Shown here: positions 55,311-64,000 of the stretch, piece after piece
How the letters are laid out: each line of letters opens with the position of its first letter
Position numbering within the stretch: position 1 is the first letter of the stretch
From: Catenulispora acidiphila DSM 44928
Lineage (GTDB): Bacteria; Actinomycetota; Actinomycetes; Streptomycetales; Catenulisporaceae
Direction: 5' to 3'
Assembly (NCBI RefSeq): GCF_000024025.1
Contig: NC_013131.1
Span: 1,054,001-1,118,000 of the forward strand
DNA: 64,000 nucleotides
Program-made: the position numbers and the translations under genes
The notes under the pieces: generated by a model
What the model was told of the DNA's origin: nothing
Databases searched by the model: none
Seen by the model: only the letters and a program-made list of their open reading frames with translations

Positions 55311-55754
55311 GTGCGTACGTTCAGTCCCAAGCCCGGTGACGTTCAGCGTCAGTGGCACGTCATCGATGCCCGCGACGTCGTCCTCGGCCGTCTCGCCTCG
55401 CAGACCGCGCAGCTTCTGCGCGGGAAGCACAAGGCGATCTTCGCGCCGCACGTCGACACCGGCGACTTCGTCATCATCATCAACGCCGAGAAGGTTCACC
55501 TCTCGGGCAACAAGCGCGAGGACAAGCTCGCTTACCGGCACTCCGGCTACCCGGGCGGTCTGCGCTCGATCAAGTACGGCGACCTGATCGACAAGGACCC
55601 GCGCAAGGCCGTCGAGAAGGCCGTCCGCGGCATGCTGCCGAAGAACTCCCTGGGCCGCCAGCAGCTCTCGAAGCTGAAGGTGTACCGCGGCGAGGAGCAC
55701 CCCCACGCCGCGCAGAAGCCCGAGCCCTTCGTCATCAACCAGGTCGCGCAGTAG
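55311..55754 (+). CDS. rplM: 50S ribosomal protein L13
   Basis: 147 aa, standard. Early-assembly 50S protein. [41 protein letters not shown] at the start, then the HSGYPGGL loop near 79-86, and [35 protein letters not shown] near the end. GTG start behind CCAGGAGC. Cotranscribed with rpsI. Confidence 0.97.
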   Translation: MRTFSPKPGDVQRQWHVIDARDVVLGRLASQTAQLLRGKHKAIFAPHVDTGDFVIIINAEKVHLSGNKREDKLAYRHSGYPGGLRSIKYGDLIDKDPRKAVEKAVRGMLPKNSLGRQQLSKLKVYRGEEHPHAAQKPEPFVINQVAQ

Positions 55755-55796
55755 CCCCGGCCACTCCACTCTTCTTAGAATTCCCAGAAAGGAACT

Positions 55797-56324
55797 GTGG
55801 CTGTGACCGAGGTCGACACCACCACCGAAACCGTTGACGAGACCGCTGCCGACGGCGCGGTCGAGGAGGAGCTCACCGAGTACACCTCCGAGACCCCGGC
55901 GTCCGCCGCCGCGCCGGTCGTGCGTCGCTCCGCGACCACCTCCGGGCAGGGTCTGGGCCGCCGCAAGGAGGCCATCGCCCGCGTCCGCATCGTGCCGGGC
56001 ACCGGCCTGTGGAAGATCAACGGCCGGACTCTGGACTCCTACTTCCCGAACAAGGTCCACCAGCAGCTGGTGAACGACCCGTTCAAGATCCTGGAGCTGG
56101 ACGGCGCCTACGACGTCGTCGCCCGCATCGACGGCGGCGGCATCTCCGGCCAGGCCGGCGCGCTGCGCCTGGGCGTGTCCCGCGCGCTGAACGCCGCGGA
56201 CCTGGAGAACAACCGGGCCACGCTGAAGAAGGCCGGCTTCCTGACTCGGGACCCGCGTGCCACCGAGCGCAAGAAGGCCGGTCTGAAGAAGGCCCGCAAG
56301 GCGCCTCAGTACAGCAAGCGCTAA
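55797..56324 (+). CDS. rpsI: 30S ribosomal protein S9
   Basis: 175 aa. Residues 1-50 are a Thr/Glu-rich acidic extension; the conserved domain begins at [28 protein letters not shown] (about 50-78) and ends in the tRNA-contacting tail [12 protein letters not shown]. Two in-frame GTG codons, 55797 and 55803, are possible starts; AAAGGA lies 3 or 9 bases upstream respectively. The first is given, the second may be better spaced. A strong terminator follows. Confidence 0.95.
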   Translation: MAVTEVDTTTETVDETAADGAVEEELTEYTSETPASAAAPVVRRSATTSGQGLGRRKEAIARVRIVPGTGLWKINGRTLDSYFPNKVHQQLVNDPFKILELDGAYDVVARIDGGGISGQAGALRLGVSRALNAADLENNRATLKKAGFLTRDPRATERKKAGLKKARKAPQYSKR

Positions 56325-56363
56325 TACACGGGCCGTCAGCGAGCCGCTGCGGACCGCGTCGTC

Positions 56364-56404
56364 TACGAACGCCCCGGGAGCATCCGCTTCCCGGGGCGTT
56401 CGTA
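56364..56404. terminator. Hairpin terminator after rpsI
   Basis: Perfect 16-bp stem TACGAACGCCCCGGGA with TCCCGGGGCGTTCGTA, nine-base loop. One of the strongest hairpins in the window; no U-run. Confidence 0.85.
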
Positions 56405-56472
56405 CGATGATTTCGGCGGGAATACCGTCCCCTAGGATTCCACCCTCCTGCCCCCTCTAGGAGCGCGCGCAT

Positions 56473-57816
56473 ATGACCAGGCTTTTCGGCACCGACGGCA
56501 TTCGCGGCATGGCCAACCGGGACCTGACCGCGGAACTGGCGTTGGACCTTTCGGTGGCGGCCGCGCACGTGCTCGGCGAAGTGGGGGCGTTCGAGGGCCA
56601 CCGGCCCAGGGCGGTCGTCGGCCGCGACCCGCGCGCCTCGGGCGAGTTCCTGGAGGGCGCCGTGGTCGCCGGGCTCGCCTCGGCCGGCGTGGACGTGCTC
56701 CGCCTCGGCGTCCTGCCCACCCCGGCGGTCGCCTACCTGACCGAGTTCCTCGGCGCGGACCTCGGCGTGGTCCTGTCGGCCTCGCACAACCCGGCGCCCG
56801 ACAACGGCATCAAGTTCCTCGCCCGCGGCGGCGTGAAGCTCGACGACGCCCTCGAGGACGCCATCGAGGCCCGCATGAACGAGCAGTGGTCCCGCCCCGT
56901 CGGCGCCGCCGTGGGGCGCGTCGCGGACTACCCCGAGGGCGGCGAGCGCTACATCGAGCACCTGCTGGCCACCCTCCCCAACCGCCTCGACGGCCTGAAA
57001 GTGGTCGTCGACGAGGCCAACGGCGCCGCCTTCCGCGTCTCCCCGGAGGCTCTGCGCCGCGCCGGCGCCGAAGTGATCGCCACCCACGTCGAGCCCGACG
57101 GCCTGAACATCAACGACGACTGCGGCTCCACCCACCTGGCCAAGCTCAAGGCCGCGGTGATCGAGCACGGAGCCCACGCCGGCATCGCCCACGACGGCGA
57201 CGCCGACCGCTGCCTGGCCGTGGACGCCGCCGGCGAGGAAGTCGACGGCGACCAGATCCTCGCCGTCCTCGCCATCTCCCTGCGCGACCAGGACAAACTC
57301 GCCGGCCAGACCGTCGTCGGCACCGTGATGGCGAACTTCGGCTTCAAGCAGGCCATGCAGCGCGAAGGCCTGACCTTCGTCGAGACCGCGGTCGGCGACC
57401 GCTACGTCCTCGAAGTCATGCGCGCCGGCGGCTACGTCCTCGGCGGCGAGCAGTCCGGCCACGTCATCCTCACCGAACACGCCACCACCGGCGACGGCAC
57501 CCTCACCGCCCTCCACCTCCTGGCCCGCGTGGCCGCCACCGGCCGCTCCCTGGCCGACCTCGCCTCGGTGATGAACAAGCTCCCCCAGGTCATGATCAAC
57601 GTCAAGGACGTCGACAAAACCCGCGCCGCCACCAGCGCCGAACTCGCCCAGGCGGTCAAGGAAGCCGAGACCGAACTCGCCGACACCGGCCGCGTCCTCC
57701 TCCGCCCCAGCGGCACCGAACCCCTGGTCCGCGTCATGGTCGAGGCCGAGGACGGCGAGCTGGCCCGCCGGCTCGCCGAGCACTTGGCGGGAGTGGTGAA
57801 GACCGCGCTGGGCTGA
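56473..57816 (+). CDS. glmM: Phosphoglucosamine mutase
   Basis: 447 aa, standard. Interconverts glucosamine-6- and -1-phosphate for peptidoglycan precursor synthesis. Starts [12 protein letters not shown] (4-15); the phosphoserine is S104 in [14 protein letters not shown]; magnesium loop HDGDADRCL near 237-245; sugar-binding GGEQSGHVI near 323-331; phosphate-binding [14 protein letters not shown] near 413-426. ATG at 56473. glmM after rplM-rpsI is conserved in actinomycetes. Confidence 0.97.
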   Translation: MTRLFGTDGIRGMANRDLTAELALDLSVAAAHVLGEVGAFEGHRPRAVVGRDPRASGEFLEGAVVAGLASAGVDVLRLGVLPTPAVAYLTEFLGADLGVVLSASHNPAPDNGIKFLARGGVKLDDALEDAIEARMNEQWSRPVGAAVGRVADYPEGGERYIEHLLATLPNRLDGLKVVVDEANGAAFRVSPEALRRAGAEVIATHVEPDGLNINDDCGSTHLAKLKAAVIEHGAHAGIAHDGDADRCLAVDAAGEEVDGDQILAVLAISLRDQDKLAGQTVVGTVMANFGFKQAMQREGLTFVETAVGDRYVLEVMRAGGYVLGGEQSGHVILTEHATTGDGTLTALHLLARVAATGRSLADLASVMNKLPQVMINVKDVDKTRAATSAELAQAVKEAETELADTGRVLLRPSGTEPLVRVMVEAEDGELARRLAEHLAGVVKTALG

Positions 57817-58218
57817 GGTCGCGGTGCGGCTGCGGCTGCGGCTGTTGTTGCGGCGAGGTGGCAGTGCGGCGCGGCTGCTGATGTGCGGCGGCGGCTGTCA
57901 CGACGGTGTGGTGCTGCCGCTGCTGTGGCTGTGCGGCTGCCGCGCGGCTGCTGCTGCGATGTGGCGGTGTGACGCGGCTACCACTGGGCTCTTGCTGCGA
58001 GGCGGCGGCGTGGCGCGGCTACTGATGTGCGGCGGCTGCCGCGGCAGTGTGGTGCGGCGTTGCTGTGTCGCGGCGGCTGCGGCGGCGAGGCGGCTGCGGC
58101 GGCGAGGCGGCTGCGGCGGCGAGGCGGCTGCGGCGGCGAGGCGGCTGCGGCGGCGAGGCGGCTGCGGCGGCGAGGCGGCTGCGGCGGCGAGGCGGCTGCG
58201 GCGGCGAGGCGGCTGGCA
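57817..58218. repeat. GC-rich repeat region with 17-bp tandem array
   Basis: After glmM about 250 bp of degenerate GCGGCTGCTG-type sequence leads into a clean tandem array. From 58087 the 17-bp unit GAGGCGGCTGCGGCGGC repeats seven times without error (58087-58205), followed by ten bases of an eighth copy; a partial unit precedes it. As 17 is not a multiple of 3 the array cycles through all frames and encodes nothing sensible. Error-free copies imply recent or ongoing slippage. Confidence 0.9.
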
Positions 58219-58336
58219 TTTTGTTAGGGTACTTCGCCCCCTTACACGTGTATAGCGCGGACTACCGACACATTCGAGCGAATATGTCGGCAGCGCGCGC
58301 TATACAGGTAGCAGGGGCGAATCCGTCCTAACAAAA
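58219..58336. repeat. 118-bp palindromic element, possible MITE
   Basis: The two 59-nt halves are complementary over roughly three quarters of their length. Perfect stretches are the ends TTTTGTTAGG / CCTAACAAAA, an inner TTCGCCCC / GGGGCGAA, and TGTATAGCGC / GCGCTATACA. It is much more AT-rich than its surroundings and ends 10 bp before the phosphofructokinase stop. It could end transcription from both sides, but T-runs are on the wrong (5-prime) side for a factor-independent terminator; sharp terminal repeats suggest a miniature mobile element. No target duplication is evident. Confidence 0.7.
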
Positions 58337-58346
58337 AGCGCCCGCC

Positions 58347-59666
58347 CTACAGCATCTGCTTCGGCTGCCCCGTCGTCTCCAGCACGTTCATCCACAGCTG
58401 CCCGTGCGGATCGACCACGTTCCGGCTCGCCGTGGCCAGGGCGATCGGCAGGTGGACCATGCGTCCGCTCCACTGGCCGACCACCATCGAGGTGAAGCCG
58501 GCCATGCCCGCGTGGGTCGCCGCCTGCGCCAGCCGCGTGCAGTAGACCGCGTCGAAGGCGTTGGCTGGCACCGAGCGGATTTCGTAGCCGGGGTCGACGT
58601 AGCGTACCGACAGTGGCTCGTCGCCGAAGGCGTCGATGATCCGCTTCTTCAGCAGGGCGCCTATGTCGTTCAGCTTGGCGTTCCCGGATGCGTCGGTCTG
58701 GTCTGATGCCGGGAAGTGCTCCTGGCCCGCACCCTCTGCGACGACGACCACCGCGTGCCCCTGGGCTTCGACCTTCTTCTTCAGGCGGGACATCAGGACG
58801 TCCACGTCGAAGGGGACCTCGGGGATCAGGGTGAAGTCCACGTCGTGGCTGGCGAGGGTCGAGTAGCAGGCGATGAAGCCGCTGTGCCGGCCCATCAGCT
58901 TCACCAGGCCGACGCCGTTCTCGGTCGAGGAGGCCTCTATGTGCGCGGCGCGGATGGACTGCGCGGCCTGGGCGAAGGCGGTGTGGAAGCCGAAGGAGCG
59001 GTCGATCCAGGGGATGTCGTTGTCGATGGTCTTGGGGATGCCGACCACCGCGATGCGCTCGCCGCGGGCTCGGGCCTCGTCGGCGAGCTTCGAGGCGCCG
59101 CGCAGGGTGCCGTCGCCGCCGATGACGAACAGGATGTTGACGCCGAGGCGGACCATCGAGTCCACGGCGACCACCGGGTCCTGGTTGCCGCGGGAGGTGC
59201 CGAGTATCGTGCCGCCGCGGTTCTGGATGTCGGCGACCGACTGCTCGGTGAGCTCCATCGGCTCGGAGCCGTCGGTGAGGCCCTTGAAGCCGTTGCGGAA
59301 GCCCAGGACGCGCTTGACGCCGTAGGCGCGCCCGAGGTGCAGGACCAGGCCGCGGATCACGTTGTTCAGGCCGGGGCACAGGCCGCCGCAGGTGACGATG
59401 GCGGCGGTGACCTCGGAGGGCTCGAAGAACAGCTTGCGGCGCGGACCGCCGGGGTTGAAGGCGGGCAGGCCCGCCACGTCCACGTCGCGCTTGTTCGCGA
59501 TGCCCTGCACGACGTCCAGCATGACCCGGTCGGTCTCGGTGACGTAGTGCCACGTCTCCTGCCGCTCCCCGAGCAGGTCCGAGAGCGGGGTGTCCACAGT
59601 GCGCTCGCCCAGGCGCGTGATGGCCAGATCATCGGAAGTGATGGTGAGAAGATCGGCCGTGTTCAT
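58347..59666 (-). CDS. pfkA: 6-phosphofructokinase (ATP-dependent by motif)
   Basis: 439 aa, longer than the 320-340 aa of the E. coli enzyme, with an N-terminal extension of about 80 residues as in the TP0108-like and trypanosomal group. Active-site motifs: TCGGLCPGLNNVIRG (92-106), GGDGTLRGA (183-191) and PKTIDNDIP (211-219). Gly186 at the ATP/PPi-determining site favours ATP, whereas Lys212 is the residue usual in PPi enzymes; trypanosomal ATP-dependent enzymes share this mixture. MGRHSGFIA near 258 binds fructose-6-phosphate. Convergent with glmM across the palindrome. Confidence 0.88.
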   Translation of the reverse strand: MNTADLLTITSDDLAITRLGERTVDTPLSDLLGERQETWHYVTETDRVMLDVVQGIANKRDVDVAGLPAFNPGGPRRKLFFEPSEVTAAIVTCGGLCPGLNNVIRGLVLHLGRAYGVKRVLGFRNGFKGLTDGSEPMELTEQSVADIQNRGGTILGTSRGNQDPVVAVDSMVRLGVNILFVIGGDGTLRGASKLADEARARGERIAVVGIPKTIDNDIPWIDRSFGFHTAFAQAAQSIRAAHIEASSTENGVGLVKLMGRHSGFIACYSTLASHDVDFTLIPEVPFDVDVLMSRLKKKVEAQGHAVVVVAEGAGQEHFPASDQTDASGNAKLNDIGALLKKRIIDAFGDEPLSVRYVDPGYEIRSVPANAFDAVYCTRLAQAATHAGMAGFTSMVVGQWSGRMVHLPIALATASRNVVDPHGQLWMNVLETTGQPKQML

Positions 59667-59975
59667 GGCTTCACGCTAACAAGATTCCCGGCGATCGCCT
59701 CAGCCCGGTCCAGCATCCGGCCCGGAGCACCGTGACGTCGGCGGGAGTTCAGCCGGAGTTCGGCGGGAGGCCTGCGGGAGGCCGGCAGGCGTCCGGCGGG
59801 AGAGCGCTGCGGGAGCAGTGCGGAAGCAGCGCGGAAGCAGCGCAGGGGCAGGGCGGGAGTAGGGGTAAGAGCGCCGGTCTACTCCCGGCGGGCTATGCCG
59901 TCATCCTTGCGGGCTACGCGCACCGAAGACTTCTAGCTGAAGCGCCGGGGACCCCGCCCTCTCTACCTTGGAACC
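59667..59975 (+). other. Intergenic region between divergent pfkA and ABC genes
   Basis: 309 bp. The first half (59740-59870) has repeated GCGGGAG and GCGGAAGCAGCG units (GGAAGCAGCGC twice in tandem near 59823-59845). No convincing promoter was found for either gene; AGACTTCTAGCTGAAG near 59929 is a short palindrome-like AT-rich patch 45 bp before the ABC gene start. No gene seen. Confidence 0.4.
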
Positions 59976-61151
59976 ATGACCACAGCCACGACATCGACGG
60001 CGCATCCGGCCGTCCCGGCGGCGTCCGCCGCCGTGATCGAGGCGTCCGGCCTCACCAAGCGCTACAACGGCGCGGCCCGGGGGGCGGTGACGGCGCTGGA
60101 CGGGCTGACGCTGTCCGTCCCGGCCGGCGTCATCGGGCTGGTCGGGGCGAACGGGGCGGGCAAGTCGACGCTGATCAAGATCCTGCTCGGGCTGCTCGCG
60201 CCGTCCTCCGGGTCGGCCGCGGTACTCGGGTACGACGTGGTCGACCAGGCGGAGCGCATCAGGACCCTGGTCGGCTACATGCCCGAACACGACTGCCTGC
60301 CGCCGGACGTGACCGCCACGGAGTTCGTCACGCACATGGGCCGCATGGGCGGACTCCCCCCGACCGCCGCCAAGGAGCGCGCCGCGGAGTCGCTGCGCCA
60401 CGTAGGCCTCCACGAGGAGCGCTACCGCCTGATCGGCACCTACTCCACCGGCATGAAGCAGCGGGTGAAGCTGGCCCAGGCCCTCGTCGGCGACCCCCGC
60501 CTGCTCCTGCTGGACGAGCCCACCAACGGCCTGGACCCGGCCGGCCGCGAGGCGATGCTCGACCTGATCGAACGGATCGGCGCGGAGTTCGGCATCTCCA
60601 TCCTCGTCGCCTCCCACCTGCTCGGCGAGATCGAGCAGATCTGCGACTCCCTGGTGGCCATCGAGAGCGGCAAACTCCTGCGCGCCGCCTCCATGTCCGC
60701 CTTCACCAAGGCCAGCGCGGTCCTCGCCGTCGAGGTCGACGAGGGCGCCGCCAAGCTCGCCGCCGCCCTGAAGAACGCCGGACTCACCCCCCGCCGCGAC
60801 GGCCGCGCCCTGCTGGTCCGCCTCGGCGGCACCGAGCAGGAATCCGACCTGGTCTACGACGCCATCCGCGACGCCGTGGCCGACCTCGGCCTGCCCCTGA
60901 ACCGGCTGGAGCGGCGGCGGCACCGGGTGGAGGAGCTGTTCGCCGACGAGGACTTCGACGACCTGGACGACCTCGACGCCACCTCATCAGCCACTGCCGC
61001 CACTGCCACCACCACCGCCGCCAGCCCCGCCGCATCACCCACTCCCGCCCCACCCTCACCCCCCGCCGCCGAAGCCCCCGCCGAAGCCGAAGCGGCCGAC
61101 GCCGAAGCGGCCGACGCCGAAGCCGCCGAGAGCGAGACCGACCATGAGTAG
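59976..61151 (+). CDS. ABC transporter ATP-binding protein
   Basis: 391 aa. ABC-2 type exporter ATPase: Walker A GANGAGKST (about 57-65), Q-loop region YMPEHDCLPP, signature YSTGMKQR, Walker B LLLLDEPTNGLDP. After about residue 325 there is an acidic/Ala/Pro tail with AEAADAEAADAEAA repeats encoded by 15-bp DNA repeats (61083-61125). Two stop-start bases link it to its permease: the permease ATG lies inside the last codons (8-bp overlap). First gene of a four-gene, two-ATPase, two-permease operon. Substrate unknown. Confidence 0.88.
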   Translation: MTTATTSTAHPAVPAASAAVIEASGLTKRYNGAARGAVTALDGLTLSVPAGVIGLVGANGAGKSTLIKILLGLLAPSSGSAAVLGYDVVDQAERIRTLVGYMPEHDCLPPDVTATEFVTHMGRMGGLPPTAAKERAAESLRHVGLHEERYRLIGTYSTGMKQRVKLAQALVGDPRLLLLDEPTNGLDPAGREAMLDLIERIGAEFGISILVASHLLGEIEQICDSLVAIESGKLLRAASMSAFTKASAVLAVEVDEGAAKLAAALKNAGLTPRRDGRALLVRLGGTEQESDLVYDAIRDAVADLGLPLNRLERRRHRVEELFADEDFDDLDDLDATSSATAATATTTAASPAASPTPAPPSPPAAEAPAEAEAADAEAADAEAAESETDHE

Positions 61152-62106
61152 CGACACCGCCCCCGCCGGCTCCCCGCCGTCGGGCGTCATCCACGACATC
61201 GGCTACCGCACCTACACCGGCGAGCGGATCGGCCGGCTGGGCATCGTCCGTGCCCTGTACTGGCACAGCCTGCGCGCCGCCTGGGGACTCGGCCGCGGGC
61301 CGCGGGCCAAGATCGTGCCCGTCCTGGCGTTCGTCATCATGTCGCTGCCGGCCATCGCGAACGCCTTCGCGGTCTCGCGGACCGGCGTCCACGCCATCCG
61401 CTACGACGAGTACATGTACAGCTTCCAGCTGGTCCTGGTGCTCTACCTCGCGGCCGTGACCCCGGAGCTGATCTCCCGCGACATCCGCAACCGCACGCTG
61501 CCGCTGTACTTCTCCCGGCCGCTGCGCCGGACCGACTACCCGATCGCGAAAGTCAGTGCCCTGATCACCGCGATGCTGGTGCTCACAGCCGGGCCCGAGA
61601 TCATGCTCTACGTCGGGACCATCGGCTCGCTGCACGGCGGCTCCGCCGTCTGGCGCGAGACCCGGGCGTTCCTCCCCGGTCTGGAGCTGGCGCTGCTGTA
61701 CTCCGTCGTGTTCAGCGTGCTGGCGGCGGTGCTGTCCTGCTACACCGGCCGCCGCGCGTTCGCCACCGGCGCCGTCGCAGTGTTCTTTTTCGGTACCTAC
61801 GTCATCTCCTCGGCGATGGTGCGCCTGACCGGCTTCCGGCCGCACTACCACCACGTCGGCGACGACGGCGGCGGCTACTTCGTGAAGCCGACCTCGCCGG
61901 GCGCCGGGCCCAAGGTCTCCGGTCTGCTCAATCCCGCGAACCTGTTGGAGGGCCTCAAGGAATGGGTCGTCGGCAAGGCTCCGGACAACGCCGACGTGCC
62001 CTATCCCGGCGGCTTCGGCATCGTGTACCTGGCCGCGGTCGTGCTGCTGTGCGCGCTGGCCTTCTTCCTCCTGATTCGCCGCTACCAGAAGGCGAGCCTG
62101 CTGTGA
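61144..62106 (+). CDS. ABC-2 type transporter permease
   Basis: 320 aa, about six transmembrane segments, beginning at about residue 60 (IVPVLAFVIMSLPAIANAFAV) after a cytoplasmic start that includes IHDIGYRTYTGERIGR. That motif is typical of permeases paired with GldA/CcmA-type ATPases. Final helix near 295-312 (FGIVYLAAVVLLCALAFFLLIRRY). Overlaps its upstream ATPase by eight bases and the downstream one by four (GTGA). Confidence 0.82.
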   Translation: MSSDTAPAGSPPSGVIHDIGYRTYTGERIGRLGIVRALYWHSLRAAWGLGRGPRAKIVPVLAFVIMSLPAIANAFAVSRTGVHAIRYDEYMYSFQLVLVLYLAAVTPELISRDIRNRTLPLYFSRPLRRTDYPIAKVSALITAMLVLTAGPEIMLYVGTIGSLHGGSAVWRETRAFLPGLELALLYSVVFSVLAAVLSCYTGRRAFATGAVAVFFFGTYVISSAMVRLTGFRPHYHHVGDDGGGYFVKPTSPGAGPKVSGLLNPANLLEGLKEWVVGKAPDNADVPYPGGFGIVYLAAVVLLCALAFFLLIRRYQKASLL

Positions 62107-63089
62107 GCATCGACGAGATCCCCGGGCAGCGCGACGCCGCCCCGGTCCCGGTCCAGCACAATCTCGGCGGTCCCGCCGAGATCGTGCTGGACAACGTGAC
62201 CCACTGGTACGGCAACGTGGTCGCGGTCAACGACATCACGATGACCATCGGCCCGGGCGTCACCGGCCTGCTCGGCCCGAACGGCGCCGGCAAGTCCACG
62301 CTCCTGCACCTGGTCTCCGGCTTCCTGGCGCCCTCGCGCGGCACGGTCACCGTGGCCGGGCAGAGCGCGTGGCACAACCCCGGCATCTACAAGGTGATCG
62401 GCCTGGTGCCCGAGCGCGACTCGGTCTACGCCTTCCTGACCGGGCGGCAGTTCGTCACCGCGACCGCCAAGCTGCACAAGCTGCCGGATGTCGGCGACGC
62501 CGTGGCCCGCGCCCTGCACATGGTCGAGATGGACACCGAGGCCGCCGACCGCCGCATCGAGACCTACTCCAAGGGCATGCGCCAGCGCATCAAGGTCGCC
62601 GCCGCCCTCGTCCACGAGCCGCGCGTGCTGCTGCTGGACGAGCCGTTCAACGGCATGGACCCGCGCCAGCGCATGCACATGATGGACCTGCTGCACCGGC
62701 TCGGCGACGCCGGCCACACCATCGTGTTCTCCTCGCACATCCTGGAGGAGGTCGAGCGGCTCTCCGGCACGGTGCAGGTGATCGTGTCCGGCCGGCTGGC
62801 CGCCTCCGGCGACTACCGCACCATCCGCCGGCTGATGACCAGCCGCCCGCACGTGTTCCAGGTCGCCTCCAGCGACGACCGGACGCTGGCCTCGGCGCTG
62901 ATCGGCCGGCCGTCGGTCAACGGCGTGGAGCTGAACCCCGGCGGCGGCCTGGAGGTGCGGGCCGGCGACTACGGCGCGTTCAGCCGGGAGCTGGCGGCGG
63001 TGGCGCGCGAGCACGGCGTGCGGCTGCGCGCGGTGCTGCCCGCCGACGAGTCGCTGGAGTCCGTGTTCACCTATCTGGTGGCATCGTAA
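62103..63089 (+). CDS. ABC transporter ATP-binding protein
   Basis: 328 aa from the GTG at 62103, which overlaps the preceding stop. Walker A GPNGAGKST (about 60-68), signature YSKGMRQR, Walker B LLLDEPFNGMDPRQR; CcmA/NatA-type. The C-terminal third (about 235-328) is a regulatory domain like those of multidrug or bacitracin-type exporter ATPases. Pairs with the permease after it, 13 bp downstream. Two ATPases with similar operon arrangement suggest a heterodimeric exporter or two successive ones. Confidence 0.88.
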   Translation: MSIDEIPGQRDAAPVPVQHNLGGPAEIVLDNVTHWYGNVVAVNDITMTIGPGVTGLLGPNGAGKSTLLHLVSGFLAPSRGTVTVAGQSAWHNPGIYKVIGLVPERDSVYAFLTGRQFVTATAKLHKLPDVGDAVARALHMVEMDTEAADRRIETYSKGMRQRIKVAAALVHEPRVLLLDEPFNGMDPRQRMHMMDLLHRLGDAGHTIVFSSHILEEVERLSGTVQVIVSGRLAASGDYRTIRRLMTSRPHVFQVASSDDRTLASALIGRPSVNGVELNPGGGLEVRAGDYGAFSRELAAVAREHGVRLRAVLPADESLESVFTYLVAS

Positions 63090-63102
63090 GGAGCTGACAC
63101 AG

Positions 63103-63897
63103 ATGTCGACCGTCTTCAACCCCACGATCGCCGCCATCACGCTGCGCGGCCTGCTCGGCAGGCGCCGCTCGCTGCTGATCGCCCTGCCCCCGGCGCTGCT
63201 GCTGGCCCTGACGATCGGGCTGCGCGCCGCCACGAACATCAACAGCTCGCACGACTTCGGCTGGCCCGGCGTCGTCCTGGGCCAGATCGGACTGGTCACG
63301 CTCCTGCCGCTGACCGCGATGATCATCGGCACCTCGGTGCTGGGCACCGAGGTCGACGACGCCTCGATCCTGCACCTGCTGGCCACCCCGGTCAGCCGCG
63401 GCACGGTGATGTTCACCAAGTGGATCGTGGCCTCCGGCGCGACCCTGGTCTTCGCCGTGGTGCCGATCTCGGCGGCGGCGTTCATCGCCACCTCCGGCTA
63501 CGTCGACAACCCCGGCCCGCTGGACATGACCTTCACGCCGATCAAGGGCGACACCTCCGAGGCGATCGGCGTCATCGTCGCCGCCGCGGTCGGCGCGATC
63601 GTCTACAGCGCGTTCTTCCTGTTCCTGTCGGTGGTGACCAAGCGCTCGGTGGCTGTGACCCTGATCTACATCCTGGTCTGGGAGAGCCTGCTCACCCGGT
63701 TTGTCAGCGGTCTGCGACTGCTGTCGATCGGGCAGTACGAACTCGGCCTGGCCGACAAGATCGGACACCTGCCGAACCTCGGCGCGAACCTCACGCTGGG
63801 CACCTCGGTGATCATGTCCGTGCTGTTCACGGTCATCGCGCTGGGCTACGGGACGCGGCGGCTGCAGTCGTTCCGGGTGTCCGGCGAGGCCGCGTGA
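63103..63897 (+). CDS. ABC-2 type transporter permease
   Basis: 264 aa with about six transmembrane segments (LLIALPPALLLALTIGL near 25-41, VVLGQIGLVTLLPLTAMIIGTSVL near 58-81, and further helices to the end). Motif LATPVSRGTVMFTKW (about 94-108) is the coupling-helix region seen in ABC-2 permeases. ATG behind AAGGAGCTGAC. Last gene of the four-gene operon; no hairpin terminator was seen before the window ends. Confidence 0.82.
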   Translation: MSTVFNPTIAAITLRGLLGRRRSLLIALPPALLLALTIGLRAATNINSSHDFGWPGVVLGQIGLVTLLPLTAMIIGTSVLGTEVDDASILHLLATPVSRGTVMFTKWIVASGATLVFAVVPISAAAFIATSGYVDNPGPLDMTFTPIKGDTSEAIGVIVAAAVGAIVYSAFFLFLSVVTKRSVAVTLIYILVWESLLTRFVSGLRLLSIGQYELGLADKIGHLPNLGANLTLGTSVIMSVLFTVIALGYGTRRLQSFRVSGEAA

Positions 63898-63963
63898 TGC
63901 CAGGAATCGCAAAGGAATCTGCAAGCTCCTGACCGGAACTGAATAAGAACACGCATACGGGAA

Positions 63964-64000
63964 TAGGCTCCGCGCATGGAAAGCGTGCGTCGCGAGCCTG
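63964..64000 (+). CDS. Possible start of a truncated gene
   Basis: TAGGCT (63964-63969) is a good actinomycete -10, and the ATG at 63976 falls six bases after it, where a leaderless transcript would begin. Only eight codons (MESVRREP) are inside the window, so neither the gene nor its product can be confirmed. A -35 is not evident. Confidence 0.3.

Noticed and set aside
57824-58255. Plus-strand open frame across the 17-bp array, encoding Arg/Gly/Ala repeats
   Set aside because: The non-triplet repeat is open in several frames at once on both strands; no start signal or family resemblance.

Overview
The window is a stretch of a high-GC actinomycete chromosome (Streptomyces/Catenulispora-like gene order; genus not resolvable from sequence alone). 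Evidence is the strong G/C bias at third codon positions, frequent GTG/TTG starts, stop-start overlaps such as TAATG and GTGA, and the fully actinobacterial ribosomal supercluster: tRNA-Trp/secE/nusG/rplKA, rplJL, rpoBC, rpsLG-fusA-tuf, the S10-spc operon, secY-adk-map, infA-rpmJ-rpsMKD-rpoA-rplQ-truA, rplM-rpsI-glmM.

Layout. 1-3.0 kb: a DHA2-type MFS exporter behind an operator-like palindrome, convergent with an aspartate aminotransferase. 3.2-6.7 kb: tRNA-Trp, secE, nusG, a decayed cell-wall-binding-repeat gene, rplK and rplA. 6.7-8.7 kb: a MerR regulator and a membrane protein joined by an 87-bp tandem duplication. 8.7-17.9 kb: L10 leader with attenuator, rplJ, rplL, rpoB and rpoC. 18-19 kb: a sigma-region-4-only protein and a small membrane protein. 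19-23.8 kb: rpsL, rpsG, fusA, tuf. 23.8-27.2 kb: an accessory island inserted between tuf and the S10 operon (PIN-domain protein, Phd/YefM-like antitoxin, FAD monooxygenase, about 500 bp of imperfect repeats). 27.7-37.4 kb: S10-spc ribosomal protein operon. 38-41.2 kb: secY, adk, map. 41.2-47 kb: a second accessory insertion (lipoprotein, two-component system with an MMPL exporter, DUF1707 protein). 47.4-52.3 kb: infA to truA. 52.3-55.1 kb: a third accessory block (FMN reductase, conserved hypothetical, ABC-F protein). 55.3-57.8 kb: rplM, rpsI, glmM. 57.8-58.3 kb: a 17-bp tandem repeat array and a 118-bp palindrome. 58.3-64 kb: 6-phosphofructokinase and two ABC export modules, then the first bases of another gene.

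Functionally the backbone is the transcription, translation and protein-secretion machinery. The accessory blocks sit at operon boundaries, mostly next to terminators. The most striking observations are an RpoB whose rifampicin pocket carries Asn where nearly all bacteria have Ser (E. coli position 531), a tandem duplication that copied a stop/start junction three times in frame, a large palindromic element after glmM, and a divergent promoter pair built on one inverted repeat in the tuf-rpsJ island. I found no unmistakable new defence or CRISPR-like system; the candidates are listed with their limits.
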